Below, piece after piece: positions 34,909-44,197 of a DNA stretch of 64,000 nucleotides. Numbering within the stretch: position 1 is the stretch's first letter; each line of letters opens with the position of its first letter. A program made the position numbers and the translations under genes. The notes beneath the pieces were generated by a model, which had not been told where the DNA came from, made no database searches, and worked only from the letters and a program-made list of their open reading frames with translations. Source of the stretch: Candidatus Butyricimonas faecavium (GTDB lineage Bacteria; Bacteroidota; Bacteroidia; Bacteroidales; Marinifilaceae); the NCBI GenBank assembly GCA_944321125.1, contig CALUKD010000003.1:242738-306737 (forward strand). The letters are read 5' to 3'.

Positions 34909-35466
34909 TTATAAAAAGCCAAATAGAATGAAACATAAATTTTTTCGAAGGACGGAGATTGCCCGTTTGTAATGGGTTTTGACGCTTGATTCGGCAATGT
35001 TTAATTCTTTGGCAATATCGGGAATGGTTTTGCGTTCAACGACGTGTTTCAGTAATACCTCTTTTTGTTTTTCGGGTAACTGGGATAGGATTTCATTCAA
35101 ACGACGGTGTAATGCTTCGTCAGGTTCTTCATCCACTATATTTGAGAAAAACATAGCTTCGATAACTTTATCTTGGTTGTTATCTTTGATTTTAAGGTTA
35201 CGAATGTAATTTAAACAGGCATTTTTGACATATGTAAGCAGATAAGCGATGATATTGCGTTTTCCATCGTATTTGTCTAGATTGCACCATAATGTAAAAT
35301 AAGCGTCCTGAACTAGGTTTTCTGCTTCATTCCAATCGTAAAGATAACGCATGGCATAATGTCGTAAATCCGAAAAATACTCTATATATAGTATTCGAAA
35401 TGCTTCTTCATCACGCCTTTTTATTCTTCGACCAAGTTCCTGTATGTCTAAATGGGATTTCTCCAT
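34909..35466 (-). CDS. ECF RNA polymerase sigma factor (locus B)
   Basis: 185 aa. Region 2: 'RILYIEYFSDLRHYAMRYLYDWNEAENLVQDAYFTLWC' (about 25-62). Region 4: 'TIPDIAKELNIAESSVKTHYKRAISVLRKNL' (about 147-177). It is transcribed away from the FecR gene at 35583, unlike locus A where sigma and FecR are codirectional. A consensus housekeeping promoter precedes it. It probably activates fecR-susCD of locus B from the 116-bp divergent region. Confidence 0.93.
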   Translation of the reverse strand: MEKSHLDIQELGRRIKRRDEEAFRILYIEYFSDLRHYAMRYLYDWNEAENLVQDAYFTLWCNLDKYDGKRNIIAYLLTYVKNACLNYIRNLKIKDNNQDKVIEAMFFSNIVDEEPDEALHRRLNEILSQLPEKQKEVLLKHVVERKTIPDIAKELNIAESSVKTHYKRAISVLRKNLCFILFGFL

Positions 35467-35482
35467 ATGAAGATTTTAAATA

Positions 35483-35513
35483 CAAATCTAAGTATATTTC
35501 GATTATTTACAAA
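35483..35513 (-). promoter_or_regulatory. promoter of ECF sigma gene, locus B
   Basis: On the minus strand: TTTG (complement of 35510-35513), 19-bp spacer, TAGATTTG (complement of 35483-35490). A full match to the Bacteroidetes consensus, 17 bp before the start codon. Confidence 0.75.
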
Positions 35514-35582
35514 AATAATAAAAAATCTTGTCCCCCATTTTAGGCTTGAGTGTTTATTGGAGGTAAAATACTTTAAAGAAAT

Positions 35583-36755
35583 ATGAGACCTGATGAATAT
35601 ATAGATTGGAAACTGTTGATGCGCCGTATGAACGAAGGTTTGTCTGAAAAGGAGGAACAGGAGTTTCTGGCGTGGCTTGATAAAGATGTTAAGCGAAGAG
35701 AGTATTACGAGAGAATGGTTGCGGAGTGGAATAATGATGTAGTTTGCGAGTGTGATATGTCGAAAGCTTTGGAGAAGTTAGATATGTTTCTTGATCAGCA
35801 GAAAATGAAACGTCATCGACCAGTGTTGAGGCGGAGATTGTTGAAATGGAGTGTGGCTGCAATATTGGTTATTGGGTTGGTAAGCATATTCTTGTTACAG
35901 CGTGAGCAGAGTGAAATTCCAAAGAGAATTCCGGTGGCGGCGATAACTCCGGGTGGGAATAAAGCTGTTTTAGTGTTACACGATGGAACGAGAGTAAATC
36001 TTGATAAAACTGTGGATAGTTCTGATATGTTTATCGGAATGGCAAAAATTAAGAGGAATGAGGGAACAATTTTGTTTGAGGATAGTTCTATAGATCAGGA
36101 AATGGAGTATAACACGGTTATTACTCCGAAAGGAGGGGAGTATCACGTTGTGTTGAGTGATGGGAGTGAGGTTTGGCTAAATGCTGATTCGAAATTGAGG
36201 TTTCCGGTGAATTTTGGCGAAGGGAAACGGTGTGTGATTCTTTCCGGAGAAGCTTATTTTAATGTGGTACATGATGAGAATCGTCCATTTGTGGTAGAGA
36301 CAGATTTGGGAAATGTTAGAGTTTATGGAACGCAGTTTAATGTGCGACGCTATGTGGATGAGAGAGAGATTAAAACGACTTTGGTAGATGGAAGCGTTGG
36401 TTTTGCAAAAAATGGATCGGAGGAAAATGAATATGTGAAGATTGAACCCGGCTATCAGGTTTCTTATGTGAAGGGACAGGATATTATTGTTCAGAAAGTA
36501 AAGGTTTATAATGAGATTGCTTGGAAAAATAGACAATTTAGTTTTGAACGAAAACCTTTGGACGAGATTATGAAAGATTTTATGCGTTGGTATGATGTGA
36601 ATATTATTTTTGACGATGAGTCATTGAAAGATCTTTATTTTTCAGCGACATTGAATCGTTACAAAAATATTGAAACTTTATTACGCTTTTTTGAAAAGGG
36701 ATATGATATTAAGTTTGAAATAAGTGGTAAGGATATAAAAATAATGAAAAAATAA
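35583..36755 (+). CDS. FecR family anti-sigma factor (locus B)
   Basis: 390 aa. An N-terminal cytoplasmic segment ('YIDWKLLMRRMNEGLSEKEEQEFLAWL') binds sigma. One transmembrane helix is at about 88-106. The periplasmic FecR domain has 'TPKGGEYHVVLSDGSEVWLNADSKL' and 'LSGEAYFNVVHDENRPFVV'. A C-terminal DUF4974-type domain ends the protein. It is divergent from its sigma gene. A 9-bp hairpin separates it from susC. Confidence 0.94.
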   Translation: MRPDEYIDWKLLMRRMNEGLSEKEEQEFLAWLDKDVKRREYYERMVAEWNNDVVCECDMSKALEKLDMFLDQQKMKRHRPVLRRRLLKWSVAAILVIGLVSIFLLQREQSEIPKRIPVAAITPGGNKAVLVLHDGTRVNLDKTVDSSDMFIGMAKIKRNEGTILFEDSSIDQEMEYNTVITPKGGEYHVVLSDGSEVWLNADSKLRFPVNFGEGKRCVILSGEAYFNVVHDENRPFVVETDLGNVRVYGTQFNVRRYVDEREIKTTLVDGSVGFAKNGSEENEYVKIEPGYQVSYVKGQDIIVQKVKVYNEIAWKNRQFSFERKPLDEIMKDFMRWYDVNIIFDDESLKDLYFSATLNRYKNIETLLRFFEKGYDIKFEISGKDIKIMKK

Positions 36756-36759
36756 AAAA

Positions 36760-36794
36760 GTACGAGTTAAAAGTTTGGCGACTCGAACTCGTAC
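36760..36794 (+). promoter_or_regulatory. hairpin between fecR and susC (locus B)
   Basis: gtacgagtt (36760-36768) faces aactcgtac (36786-36794), perfect 9 bp with a 17-nt loop. It starts 4 bp after the fecR stop, in the same place as the hairpins of locus A, so a partial terminator or mRNA-stability element is likely. Confidence 0.6.
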
Positions 36795-36836
36795 AATTAT
36801 TAGTACATAATTTAATAATGTAAACATTTCAAAGGT

Positions 36837-39800
36837 ATGAAAAAAAATCAATTTGACAGGCGAGGAGTCCCTGTTAATTTAAAAAAAACGTGTTTAATTA
36901 TGAAAACGTACGTTATTTTCACTCTGTTTTTCACGTTGTTCTTTTCAAATCTTGTTTTTGGACAAGGGAAAACTGTGACCTTAAATGTGAAATTAGCGAT
37001 GTTGAGTGATGTTCTTATCCATATTAAGGATATTACGGGGGAGCAGATTATTTTTAACGAGAATCAATTGGAAAAAGTGATGTGCAAGGACATTGTTTTA
37101 AAGGATGTCCCCGTAAAAGATGCTATCGCTGCAGTATTAAAAGGACAAAATTTCGAATGTGAAATTGTTGATGGGGTCTATATTATTAAGCGGAAAGTTG
37201 AAAAACCGCAAGTGAAAGCTTTGAAAATTACCGGGAAAGTGACGGATAGTGGAAATAATCCGTTACCGGGAGTTACTGTACGAATAAAAAATACGACAAT
37301 TGGAGTTGCTACGGATGTTGACGGTAATTATACGATTACAGTAGCTGATGGAAATGAAAAGCCTGTATTAGTTTTTTCATTTGTGGGTATGAACACGCAA
37401 GAAATCGCTTATACCGGGAAAGACGTTATTAATGTTACTTTGCAGGATGAAACTTCTGAAATTGATGAAGTTGTTGTTACCGGTATGTTTACTCGTAGAG
37501 CAGAGAGTTTTACGGGTGCTGCGACTACATTTAAACAGGAAGAATTGAAAAGAGCAGGAAATCAGAACTTGCTTAAAAGTTTGAAAAATTTAGATCCTTC
37601 TTTTCAGATTATGGAAAACTTGGAATTTGGGTCTGATCCTAACCGGACGCCGCAGATTCAAATGCGGGGACAGACGTCCTTTCCCAATCTTCAAGGAGAG
37701 TATGAGGGGAATCCGAATCAGCCTTTATTTATCTTGGACGGTTTTGAGACAACAATTGAAAAAGTGTACGACCTTGATATGAATAGGGTTGCCAGTGTGA
37801 CTTTGTTGAAAGATGCGGCTGCAAAAGCTATTTATGGTTCTAAAGCCGGTAACGGGGTTGTTGTTATAGAAACAATTCGACCTAAGAGTGGTCAGTTGAT
37901 GATTTCCTACACGGGTAATCTTGATATTGAAGTACCTGATTTAACTGGTTATAATTTGATGAATGCTGCTGAAAAGTTAGCATTTGAGAAGGAGCGGGGA
38001 ATGTATTTTCAAGGATATTGGAGTGCAGAAGAAAAACAGAGGTATGAGGAATTGTATAATACGCTTTACGAGGATGTCTTGAACGGGGTTGATACTTATT
38101 GGCTTAGCAAGCCGTTGCGTACAGGGGTAGGTCAAAAGCATTCGTTGACGTTGGAAGGTGGTGATGCACGGATGCGTTATCAGGCAGGGGTTTCGTATAA
38201 TAATGTAGCCGGAGTTATGAAAGAATCAAATCGTAATACACTAAATATTAATACAGTTCTTTCGTACACGTATAAAAATATGATTTTTCGTAATAGTTTG
38301 GAGTATACTCGAAATTGGTCTGCAAATTCTCCCTATGGGACTTTTGACGAATACACGCGCTTGAATCCTTATTGGCGGCCTTATGATGAAAATGGAAATC
38401 CCATAGTGGAATTGGGTACGATTCGTCAAGAGTCATATTATAATCCGTTGTATAATGCAACATTGAATACGAAAGATGAATCTTATTATAGCGAAGTTCG
38501 TGAAAATTTCAGTATTGATTGGAGAATCAATAACATGTTTAGGGCGATAGGTTCATTTGCCTATACTCATTATCAGAATGGTTCGGATCTTTTTTACCCT
38601 GCTAGTCACACAAAGTTTATTGATTATGACGAGGAAGATATGAGTGACCGTAAGGGTAGTTATACGAAGACATATGGAAATCAGAACACGATACAGGTAA
38701 ATGTCGGCTTGAATTTTAATAAAACGTTTGGAAAGCATTTGATTTTTGCTAATGCAACATGGAATATATCTACAAACCACAATGTTACGAATTCATATAC
38801 GGCTGAAGGTTTTGGTAATGACCATATGGATGATATTTCTTTTGCTATACAGTACGCAAAAGATAGCAAACCTTCTGGGGATAATAGTAAGACTCGCGAG
38901 ATTGGTATAATCGGGGCTTTGAACTATTCGTATGATGACAGGTATCTTTTTGACGCTTCGATCCGGGAAAGTGCTTCTTCCATGTATGGTTCTGATAATC
39001 GTTGGGGTACATTTTGGTCGTTAGGAGCAGGATGGAATATTCATAAAGAAAAGTTTTTAAGAGACAATGCAACCATATCACAGCTGAAGTTGCGGGCGTC
39101 TATGGGGTATACAGGTACACAGAATTTTGACCCTTTCCAAGCGAGGGCTCGTTATGAGTATGGAGATACTTATTATGATAGCAGTTACGGGGCTCAATTA
39201 CTCGGATTACCGAATGATGCGTTGAAATGGCAACGTAATATGGATTACAATATCGGGATCGATTTGGCCGTGAAACGGTTGGTAGTTTTACGTGCAGAGT
39301 ATTATATTCAGCGAACGGATGATTTGTTATCGGATATTTCTATTCCTTTGTCAATGGGATTTACTTCTTATAAAGATAATTTAGGAAAGATAGAAAATCG
39401 GGGATATGAATTTTCATTGTCATTGACACCATGGCGTAATGATGATAAGTCTGCGTGGGTTACGGTCAGTATGTCGGGTCTTCACAATGAAAATAAAATC
39501 AAAGAAATTCATGATATATTCAAGAGTCATAATGATACGGAAAATGCTGAAAAAGATGAAATTATAAATTCAAACTCAGGAACAAACGAAGAGAATGAGG
39601 AGCGTATTGAGAAATATACGAAGCCTTCTACTCTTTATTACGAGGGGCAGTCAATGACTGCTATTTGGGGGATGAAATCACTTGGAATAGATCCGATGAC
39701 CGGTGAAGAGTGGTACTTGGATAAGGCTGGTAATCGAACTCAAACTTGGAGTTCAGACCAACAAGTTGTTATAGGTGATACGCAAGACAAGTTGAGTGGA

Positions 39801-40247
39801 ACTATTGGGCTAAGTGCAGGTTATAAAGGATTTACACTTTCTATGACTTGCAGTTATAAGTTTGGGGGAGATATTTATAACTCAACGTTGATATCGAGAG
39901 TGGAGAATGTTACGTTAAGGGATAATCTAGATAAACGTATTTTGGATTCTTGGCGGCAGGTGGGGGATGAAGCTCCTTATAAGGCTGCAAAAAATTATAA
40001 TAGTACAGTAAATTATACCAGACCGACATCACGTTTTGTCCAAAAGAATAATGAATTATATATTTCATCAGTAAATTTGGGATATGATTTCTTTGGTCAT
40101 AATTGGTTAAAGAAGGTGGGGCTTGAGCGTTTGAAGCTATCTTTTTACATGAATGAGTTAGCTCGTTTTTCTACGCTGAAAATAGAACGCGGAACGTCTT
40201 ATCCGTTTGCTCGCAATTATTCATTCTCATTACAGGCTACATTTTAA
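36837..40247 (+). CDS. SusC/RagA family TonB-linked transporter with STN domain (locus B)
   Basis: 1136 aa. The signal sequence ends near VFGQ (about 43); a second ATG at 36900 would remove 21 residues and leave a normal signal peptide. STN domain about 46-115 ('LNVKLAMLSDVLIHIKDITGEQ'), carboxypeptidase-regulatory-like domain about 130-200, plug about 210-350 ('IDEVVVTGMFTRRAESFTGA', 'LFILDGFET'), then the barrel. The 'FTRRAESFTGAATTF' plug start is typical of SusC proteins in loci with DUF4843 and PKD-like lipoproteins. It should import the locus B substrate and signal to FecR. Confidence 0.95.
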   Translation: MKKNQFDRRGVPVNLKKTCLIMKTYVIFTLFFTLFFSNLVFGQGKTVTLNVKLAMLSDVLIHIKDITGEQIIFNENQLEKVMCKDIVLKDVPVKDAIAAVLKGQNFECEIVDGVYIIKRKVEKPQVKALKITGKVTDSGNNPLPGVTVRIKNTTIGVATDVDGNYTITVADGNEKPVLVFSFVGMNTQEIAYTGKDVINVTLQDETSEIDEVVVTGMFTRRAESFTGAATTFKQEELKRAGNQNLLKSLKNLDPSFQIMENLEFGSDPNRTPQIQMRGQTSFPNLQGEYEGNPNQPLFILDGFETTIEKVYDLDMNRVASVTLLKDAAAKAIYGSKAGNGVVVIETIRPKSGQLMISYTGNLDIEVPDLTGYNLMNAAEKLAFEKERGMYFQGYWSAEEKQRYEELYNTLYEDVLNGVDTYWLSKPLRTGVGQKHSLTLEGGDARMRYQAGVSYNNVAGVMKESNRNTLNINTVLSYTYKNMIFRNSLEYTRNWSANSPYGTFDEYTRLNPYWRPYDENGNPIVELGTIRQESYYNPLYNATLNTKDESYYSEVRENFSIDWRINNMFRAIGSFAYTHYQNGSDLFYPASHTKFIDYDEEDMSDRKGSYTKTYGNQNTIQVNVGLNFNKTFGKHLIFANATWNISTNHNVTNSYTAEGFGNDHMDDISFAIQYAKDSKPSGDNSKTREIGIIGALNYSYDDRYLFDASIRESASSMYGSDNRWGTFWSLGAGWNIHKEKFLRDNATISQLKLRASMGYTGTQNFDPFQARARYEYGDTYYDSSYGAQLLGLPNDALKWQRNMDYNIGIDLAVKRLVVLRAEYYIQRTDDLLSDISIPLSMGFTSYKDNLGKIENRGYEFSLSLTPWRNDDKSAWVTVSMSGLHNENKIKEIHDIFKSHNDTENAEKDEIINSNSGTNEENEERIEKYTKPSTLYYEGQSMTAIWGMKSLGIDPMTGEEWYLDKAGNRTQTWSSDQQVVIGDTQDKLSGTIGLSAGYKGFTLSMTCSYKFGGDIYNSTLISRVENVTLRDNLDKRILDSWRQVGDEAPYKAAKNYNSTVNYTRPTSRFVQKNNELYISSVNLGYDFFGHNWLKKVGLERLKLSFYMNELARFSTLKIERGTSYPFARNYSFSLQATF

Positions 40248-40265
40248 TTGATAAATAAGAAAATT

Positions 40266-41735
40266 ATGAAAATGATAAAAATATTTCTGTTTGTAAGCAT
40301 GGCTTTTGTAAGCGTTTCGTGTGACAAATGGTTGGATGTGAAGCCTCAATCTCAATTGGATAGAGATGATTTACTTTCTTCGGAGAATGGTTATTCGGAT
40401 GCATTGATCGGCGTGTATGCGGAATTGTGTGATGGAAGTTTATACGGAAGAGAATTGACTTACGGGGCTTTGGATGTGATGGCCGGGTATTATGATCGGG
40501 GAAATATGATGGGTGATTATCCTTATCTTTATCAATATCTTTATAAAAAGGATAATACGAATAAGCAGGATTTTGTGATAGATATTATTGATGCTTTTTG
40601 GTCTAAAATTTATACCCAGATTGCTAATTTGAATTCTATGCTCCAAACTATTGATGATAACAAGAATCTGTTTTCTGGAGAGAATTATAATATAATAAAG
40701 GGGGAAGCGATAGGTCTACGGGCTTTTTTACATTTTGAACTGTTACGGATGTTCGGAGAACCTTATGCTAAAGATAAAGATGCAGAGGCAATTCCTTATG
40801 TAGATGGATTTACTACTTCTGTTACCCGTCTTTATTCGGTAGATGAAGTTGTGACGTTAGTATTGAAAGATTTAGAAATTGCTAAAGGTTTGTTGGAAAA
40901 TGACCCGATGCGTTTAGGTTCGACTCCGAATTCCGTACTTGCTTCAAAGGTGACTGTTGACGAAGATAATAATATTTTTGCTTGGCATAATCGTCGTTTC
41001 CATTTTAATTACTATGCCACGATAGCAACAATGGCCCGCGTATATTTATGGAAAGGAGATAAAGTAAATGCTTTAACGAATGCCTTAGAAGTTATTGCTG
41101 CCCAAGAAGAAAAATTTCCATGGGTAATTGCGGCTAATTTGTCAAGTATAGGTTCGGATGATACGGCTGATGAAATCCAAGATGCAACATTTGCGACAGA
41201 ACATGTTTTTGCGTTAAATGCCACGAAACTGGAAACGCTGTCAGATGGTTATCTATACGGAGGACAAGGTAGTTTGCTGTTGACAGATCGTTCTATATAC
41301 CCCAGTTCTTTTGATTATCGTTATAAAGATTTGTTTAAATTGTTGGAAGGGACGACTTTGTATGTTACTCGTAAATACGAATCTTTAAGTAATGTATCTG
41401 CAGCATTTAAAGATAGGATTCCGATGATTCGTATCTCTGAGATGTATTATATCGCTGCAGAATGCGAAGAGAATACGACAATTGCAACCGGTTATTTGAA
41501 TGCCGTACGTGATAATCGAGGACTTACGGCCGAGAAATTAGAAAATTTGACACCAGATTTACTCAAAGAAGAAATTTTCAAGGAGTATCAGAAAGAATTT
41601 TATGGTGAGGGGCAGTTGTGGTATTATTACAAACGTAACTTGACTCCGACTATTGAAGCAAATAAAGATTATTTTACGAGTATAGATCTTTATACGTTTG
41701 ATAGACCGGAAGATGAAGATGCATACCGCTTTTAA
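40266..41735 (+). CDS. RagB/SusD family surface lipoprotein (locus B)
   Basis: 489 aa from the ATG at 40266 (the frame is open to a TTG directly after the susC stop). Lipobox AFVSVSC (Cys about 19), then DKWLDVKPQSQ, the usual SusD beginning. The helical core has 'IIKGEAIGLRAFLHFELLRMFGEPY', the most recognisable SusD helix. It is shorter than the locus A SusD. It pairs with the SusC 18 bp upstream. Confidence 0.93.
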   Translation: MKMIKIFLFVSMAFVSVSCDKWLDVKPQSQLDRDDLLSSENGYSDALIGVYAELCDGSLYGRELTYGALDVMAGYYDRGNMMGDYPYLYQYLYKKDNTNKQDFVIDIIDAFWSKIYTQIANLNSMLQTIDDNKNLFSGENYNIIKGEAIGLRAFLHFELLRMFGEPYAKDKDAEAIPYVDGFTTSVTRLYSVDEVVTLVLKDLEIAKGLLENDPMRLGSTPNSVLASKVTVDEDNNIFAWHNRRFHFNYYATIATMARVYLWKGDKVNALTNALEVIAAQEEKFPWVIAANLSSIGSDDTADEIQDATFATEHVFALNATKLETLSDGYLYGGQGSLLLTDRSIYPSSFDYRYKDLFKLLEGTTLYVTRKYESLSNVSAAFKDRIPMIRISEMYYIAAECEENTTIATGYLNAVRDNRGLTAEKLENLTPDLLKEEIFKEYQKEFYGEGQLWYYYKRNLTPTIEANKDYFTSIDLYTFDRPEDEDAYRF

Positions 41736-41752
41736 TTCTAAAAATGAGTAAC

Positions 41753-42433
41753 ATGAAAAAGATAAAAATATGTTTTTGGGTGTTTGCTGCATTTATTGTA
41801 GTAGCTTGCTCTAAAGATAAAATTGGAACATGGGATGGTAAAAGTTTTGTGTGGTTTGTGGATACCGACACGACGGTTCTTTCTTTTTTGCAGTATGATG
41901 ATGAGGTGAAAGAGGCTACGGTAGAGTTTGAACTTGCTATGGCCGGACAGACTGCTTCTTATGATCGGGAAATAGAGGTGGAAATGAGTACGCCTCCTCA
42001 GGGGGCAGATACGAGAGTCGAAGTGACTAGTGCGATTGTCCCCGCTGATTCTACCAATGGAGTAGTTAAAATAAAGGTTTTTCGAACAGCTAATTTAAGC
42101 GAGAGGGCAGATACAATGGTTTTTAAATTGTATGGGACCGAATATTTGGAGGTTGGAGATACGTCGCAATTAAGAAAGGCTTTGGTTGTTGCTGATATGG
42201 CTATAAGGCCGGGATGGTGGGATGATTGGATGGATTATTATGTCGGGACTTATTCTGAAGAAAGATATCGTGTTGTCATTGCTGCAACGGGTTCTACGGA
42301 TAGCCCGGCTGCGGACGGTTGGAGTAGTTCGAGATGGTTGCTGAATAAGTATCTGCTTAAAAAGTATGTCCAAGATTATGGCCCTTTCTATGAAGCTGAT
42401 GGAGTTACTGAAATAACATTCCCTAACCTATAA
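41753..42433 (+). CDS. DUF4843 domain-containing lipoprotein
   Basis: 226 aa from the ATG at 41753 (an alternative ATG lies 9 bp upstream). Lipobox AFIVVACS (Cys about 19). The body is beta-rich with 'EFELAMAGQTASYDREIEVEM' and a C-terminal 'DDWMDYYVGTYSEERYR' region, the pattern of DUF4843, which is regularly encoded after susD in such loci. Probably an accessory surface lipoprotein of the transporter. Function unknown. Confidence 0.8.
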   Translation: MKKIKICFWVFAAFIVVACSKDKIGTWDGKSFVWFVDTDTTVLSFLQYDDEVKEATVEFELAMAGQTASYDREIEVEMSTPPQGADTRVEVTSAIVPADSTNGVVKIKVFRTANLSERADTMVFKLYGTEYLEVGDTSQLRKALVVADMAIRPGWWDDWMDYYVGTYSEERYRVVIAATGSTDSPAADGWSSSRWLLNKYLLKKYVQDYGPFYEADGVTEITFPNL

Positions 42434-42445
42434 AGATTTCTTACG

Positions 42446-44041
42446 ATGAAAAATATATATTTTATCTTGCTTACCGTAATGTTTTTTTGCGGATGCTATG
42501 ATGATAAAGGTAATTATGACTACACGACACAAAAGGCTTTTGAGGTCAGTTTTGAAGAAACTTATTTTGAACGCCAGATAGGAGGAAGTTTGTCGATACA
42601 ACCAACGATTGTGACAGAAATACCCGAGGAAGATCTTTTATATCAATGGGAAGTACATAGTTTAAAACCGGGAGATTCTTACACGTTGTTTAATAAATTT
42701 GCAGATGGGAAAAACTTGGATTGGGAGTGTATGCCAACCGAACTGATGCCCGGTATAGGTCAATATACAATTCGTTTGCATACTACTCAAATATCGACGC
42801 AACGTAATTTTTATTCAGAACAGATTACTCTTTCTATTGCAGGGGTGACAGGATTGTGTGTATTACATGGTGATGATTCCCAGAGCGATATTGGTTTATT
42901 GGTAGCCCCGGAATTTAGAGGAACTAATGTTACGGACGAATCTATAGAAAATTATCCTACGATGTATTCACAGGCGAATGGAGCGAAAATTCAAGGTAAA
43001 GCTAAGGCTATTTATCATTTACTCTCTTCTTATATGTTATCTTACGGTTTGCAAGATCGTTGTTATGTGGTTGCATTGACGGATCAAGATGTCGTGTTGG
43101 CCGATTATTCGGGCTTATATAGGTCGGCCGATTATTTGGATTTGTTTTATTCTTCCAGTATTCCGCATGGGGAACCACAAAGTTTTTATGTGTCAGGAAC
43201 TAACGAAGTCATAGTGGATGATGGCGTGATATTTTATAGGAAGCCTTATAATACTCCGTTATATATAGCACCTCTTGATGATGAGGTACAGGCATCATTA
43301 GAGGAGTTTGAAAATGGAATCTATTTTTCTCCATTTGTGTTGAAAGGTGAAAATGGAGCTACCTATACTCGTTTGATTATGTTTAACATGATAGATCGTG
43401 GATTTGTAGGGTATACCGATGGCAGTATGTGGCCCAATAGATATGTGAAATTAGACGCAACTTTGGGTGGAAATTCTTCTGTACCGTTTAATCCGGCAAA
43501 AATGGACGCAAATTTGTTGTATATGGATCATGGGGGAAGTAACGGGCATACGATGGCGGTTATGCAGGAAGATGGCGGGAAGAAATATATTGTGGAAATG
43601 AATTTTAGTGCTCAGGATTTATCCCAAATGCCTTATGCTAAGTATGATGATATGAATGGCCTGCAGGATTTTGAACAGGCATTCTCTTATGCTTTTGGAG
43701 AGGATCAGTTTCATATGTGTTATTATGCTACATCGAATGCCGTTTATCGTTATTCAGTTGAGAGAAATAAAGCTCCTCAAAGTGAAAAACTGATGGATAT
43801 TAATGGAAACGTAATAGATTTCAATGGAGCAGAAATTACGATGATGCGTTTGTTAAAACCAAATGCTACGGATACTTGGTCATATAAATATTACAACCAG
43901 ATGCTTGTTGTTGGAACTTATTCCGAGGGGAAAGGTACTTTACGGGCATTTATTGTTGACCAGTCTAGCGGTAGGGTGATGTCTGAAACCTCGTATTCCG
44001 GGTTTGATAAAATATATGATGTTGCTGTAAAAGGTTTGTAA
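42446..44041 (+). CDS. PKD-like family surface lipoprotein
   Basis: 531 aa with lipobox MFFCGC (Cys about 14) followed by YDDKGNYDYTT, the usual opening of the PKD-like lipoproteins that accompany DUF4843. Residues about 25-130 form an Ig/PKD-like beta domain. The larger C-terminal part looks like a propeller-type beta domain ('VTGLCVLHGDDSQSDIGLLVAPEF'). Probably a surface substrate-binding protein of locus B. Start codon 12 bp after the DUF4843 stop. Confidence 0.82.
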   Translation: MKNIYFILLTVMFFCGCYDDKGNYDYTTQKAFEVSFEETYFERQIGGSLSIQPTIVTEIPEEDLLYQWEVHSLKPGDSYTLFNKFADGKNLDWECMPTELMPGIGQYTIRLHTTQISTQRNFYSEQITLSIAGVTGLCVLHGDDSQSDIGLLVAPEFRGTNVTDESIENYPTMYSQANGAKIQGKAKAIYHLLSSYMLSYGLQDRCYVVALTDQDVVLADYSGLYRSADYLDLFYSSSIPHGEPQSFYVSGTNEVIVDDGVIFYRKPYNTPLYIAPLDDEVQASLEEFENGIYFSPFVLKGENGATYTRLIMFNMIDRGFVGYTDGSMWPNRYVKLDATLGGNSSVPFNPAKMDANLLYMDHGGSNGHTMAVMQEDGGKKYIVEMNFSAQDLSQMPYAKYDDMNGLQDFEQAFSYAFGEDQFHMCYYATSNAVYRYSVERNKAPQSEKLMDINGNVIDFNGAEITMMRLLKPNATDTWSYKYYNQMLVVGTYSEGKGTLRAFIVDQSSGRVMSETSYSGFDKIYDVAVKGL

Positions 44042-44068
44042 TCATTGTTTTTTTATCGTTGTAGGATA

Positions 44069-44127
44069 GAATAGAGTGATAATTTTCTTCGAGAATATAT
44101 GTTTCGGGAATATAATTCACTCTGTTC
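44069..44127 (+). terminator. inverted repeat splitting locus B
   Basis: gaatagagtga (44069-44079) faces tcactctgttc (44117-44127), 10 of 11 pairs plus a G-U. It lies in the 156-bp gap between the PKD-like gene and the first thioredoxin gene, the largest gap inside locus B, so it may separate two transcription units or reduce read-through. Confidence 0.45.
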
Positions 44128-44197
44128 ATATAGTGAATGGAGTTTCTTGATACCTTAATTAGTATAAGGGATGTGTATTTTAATAAATTTGAAATTC

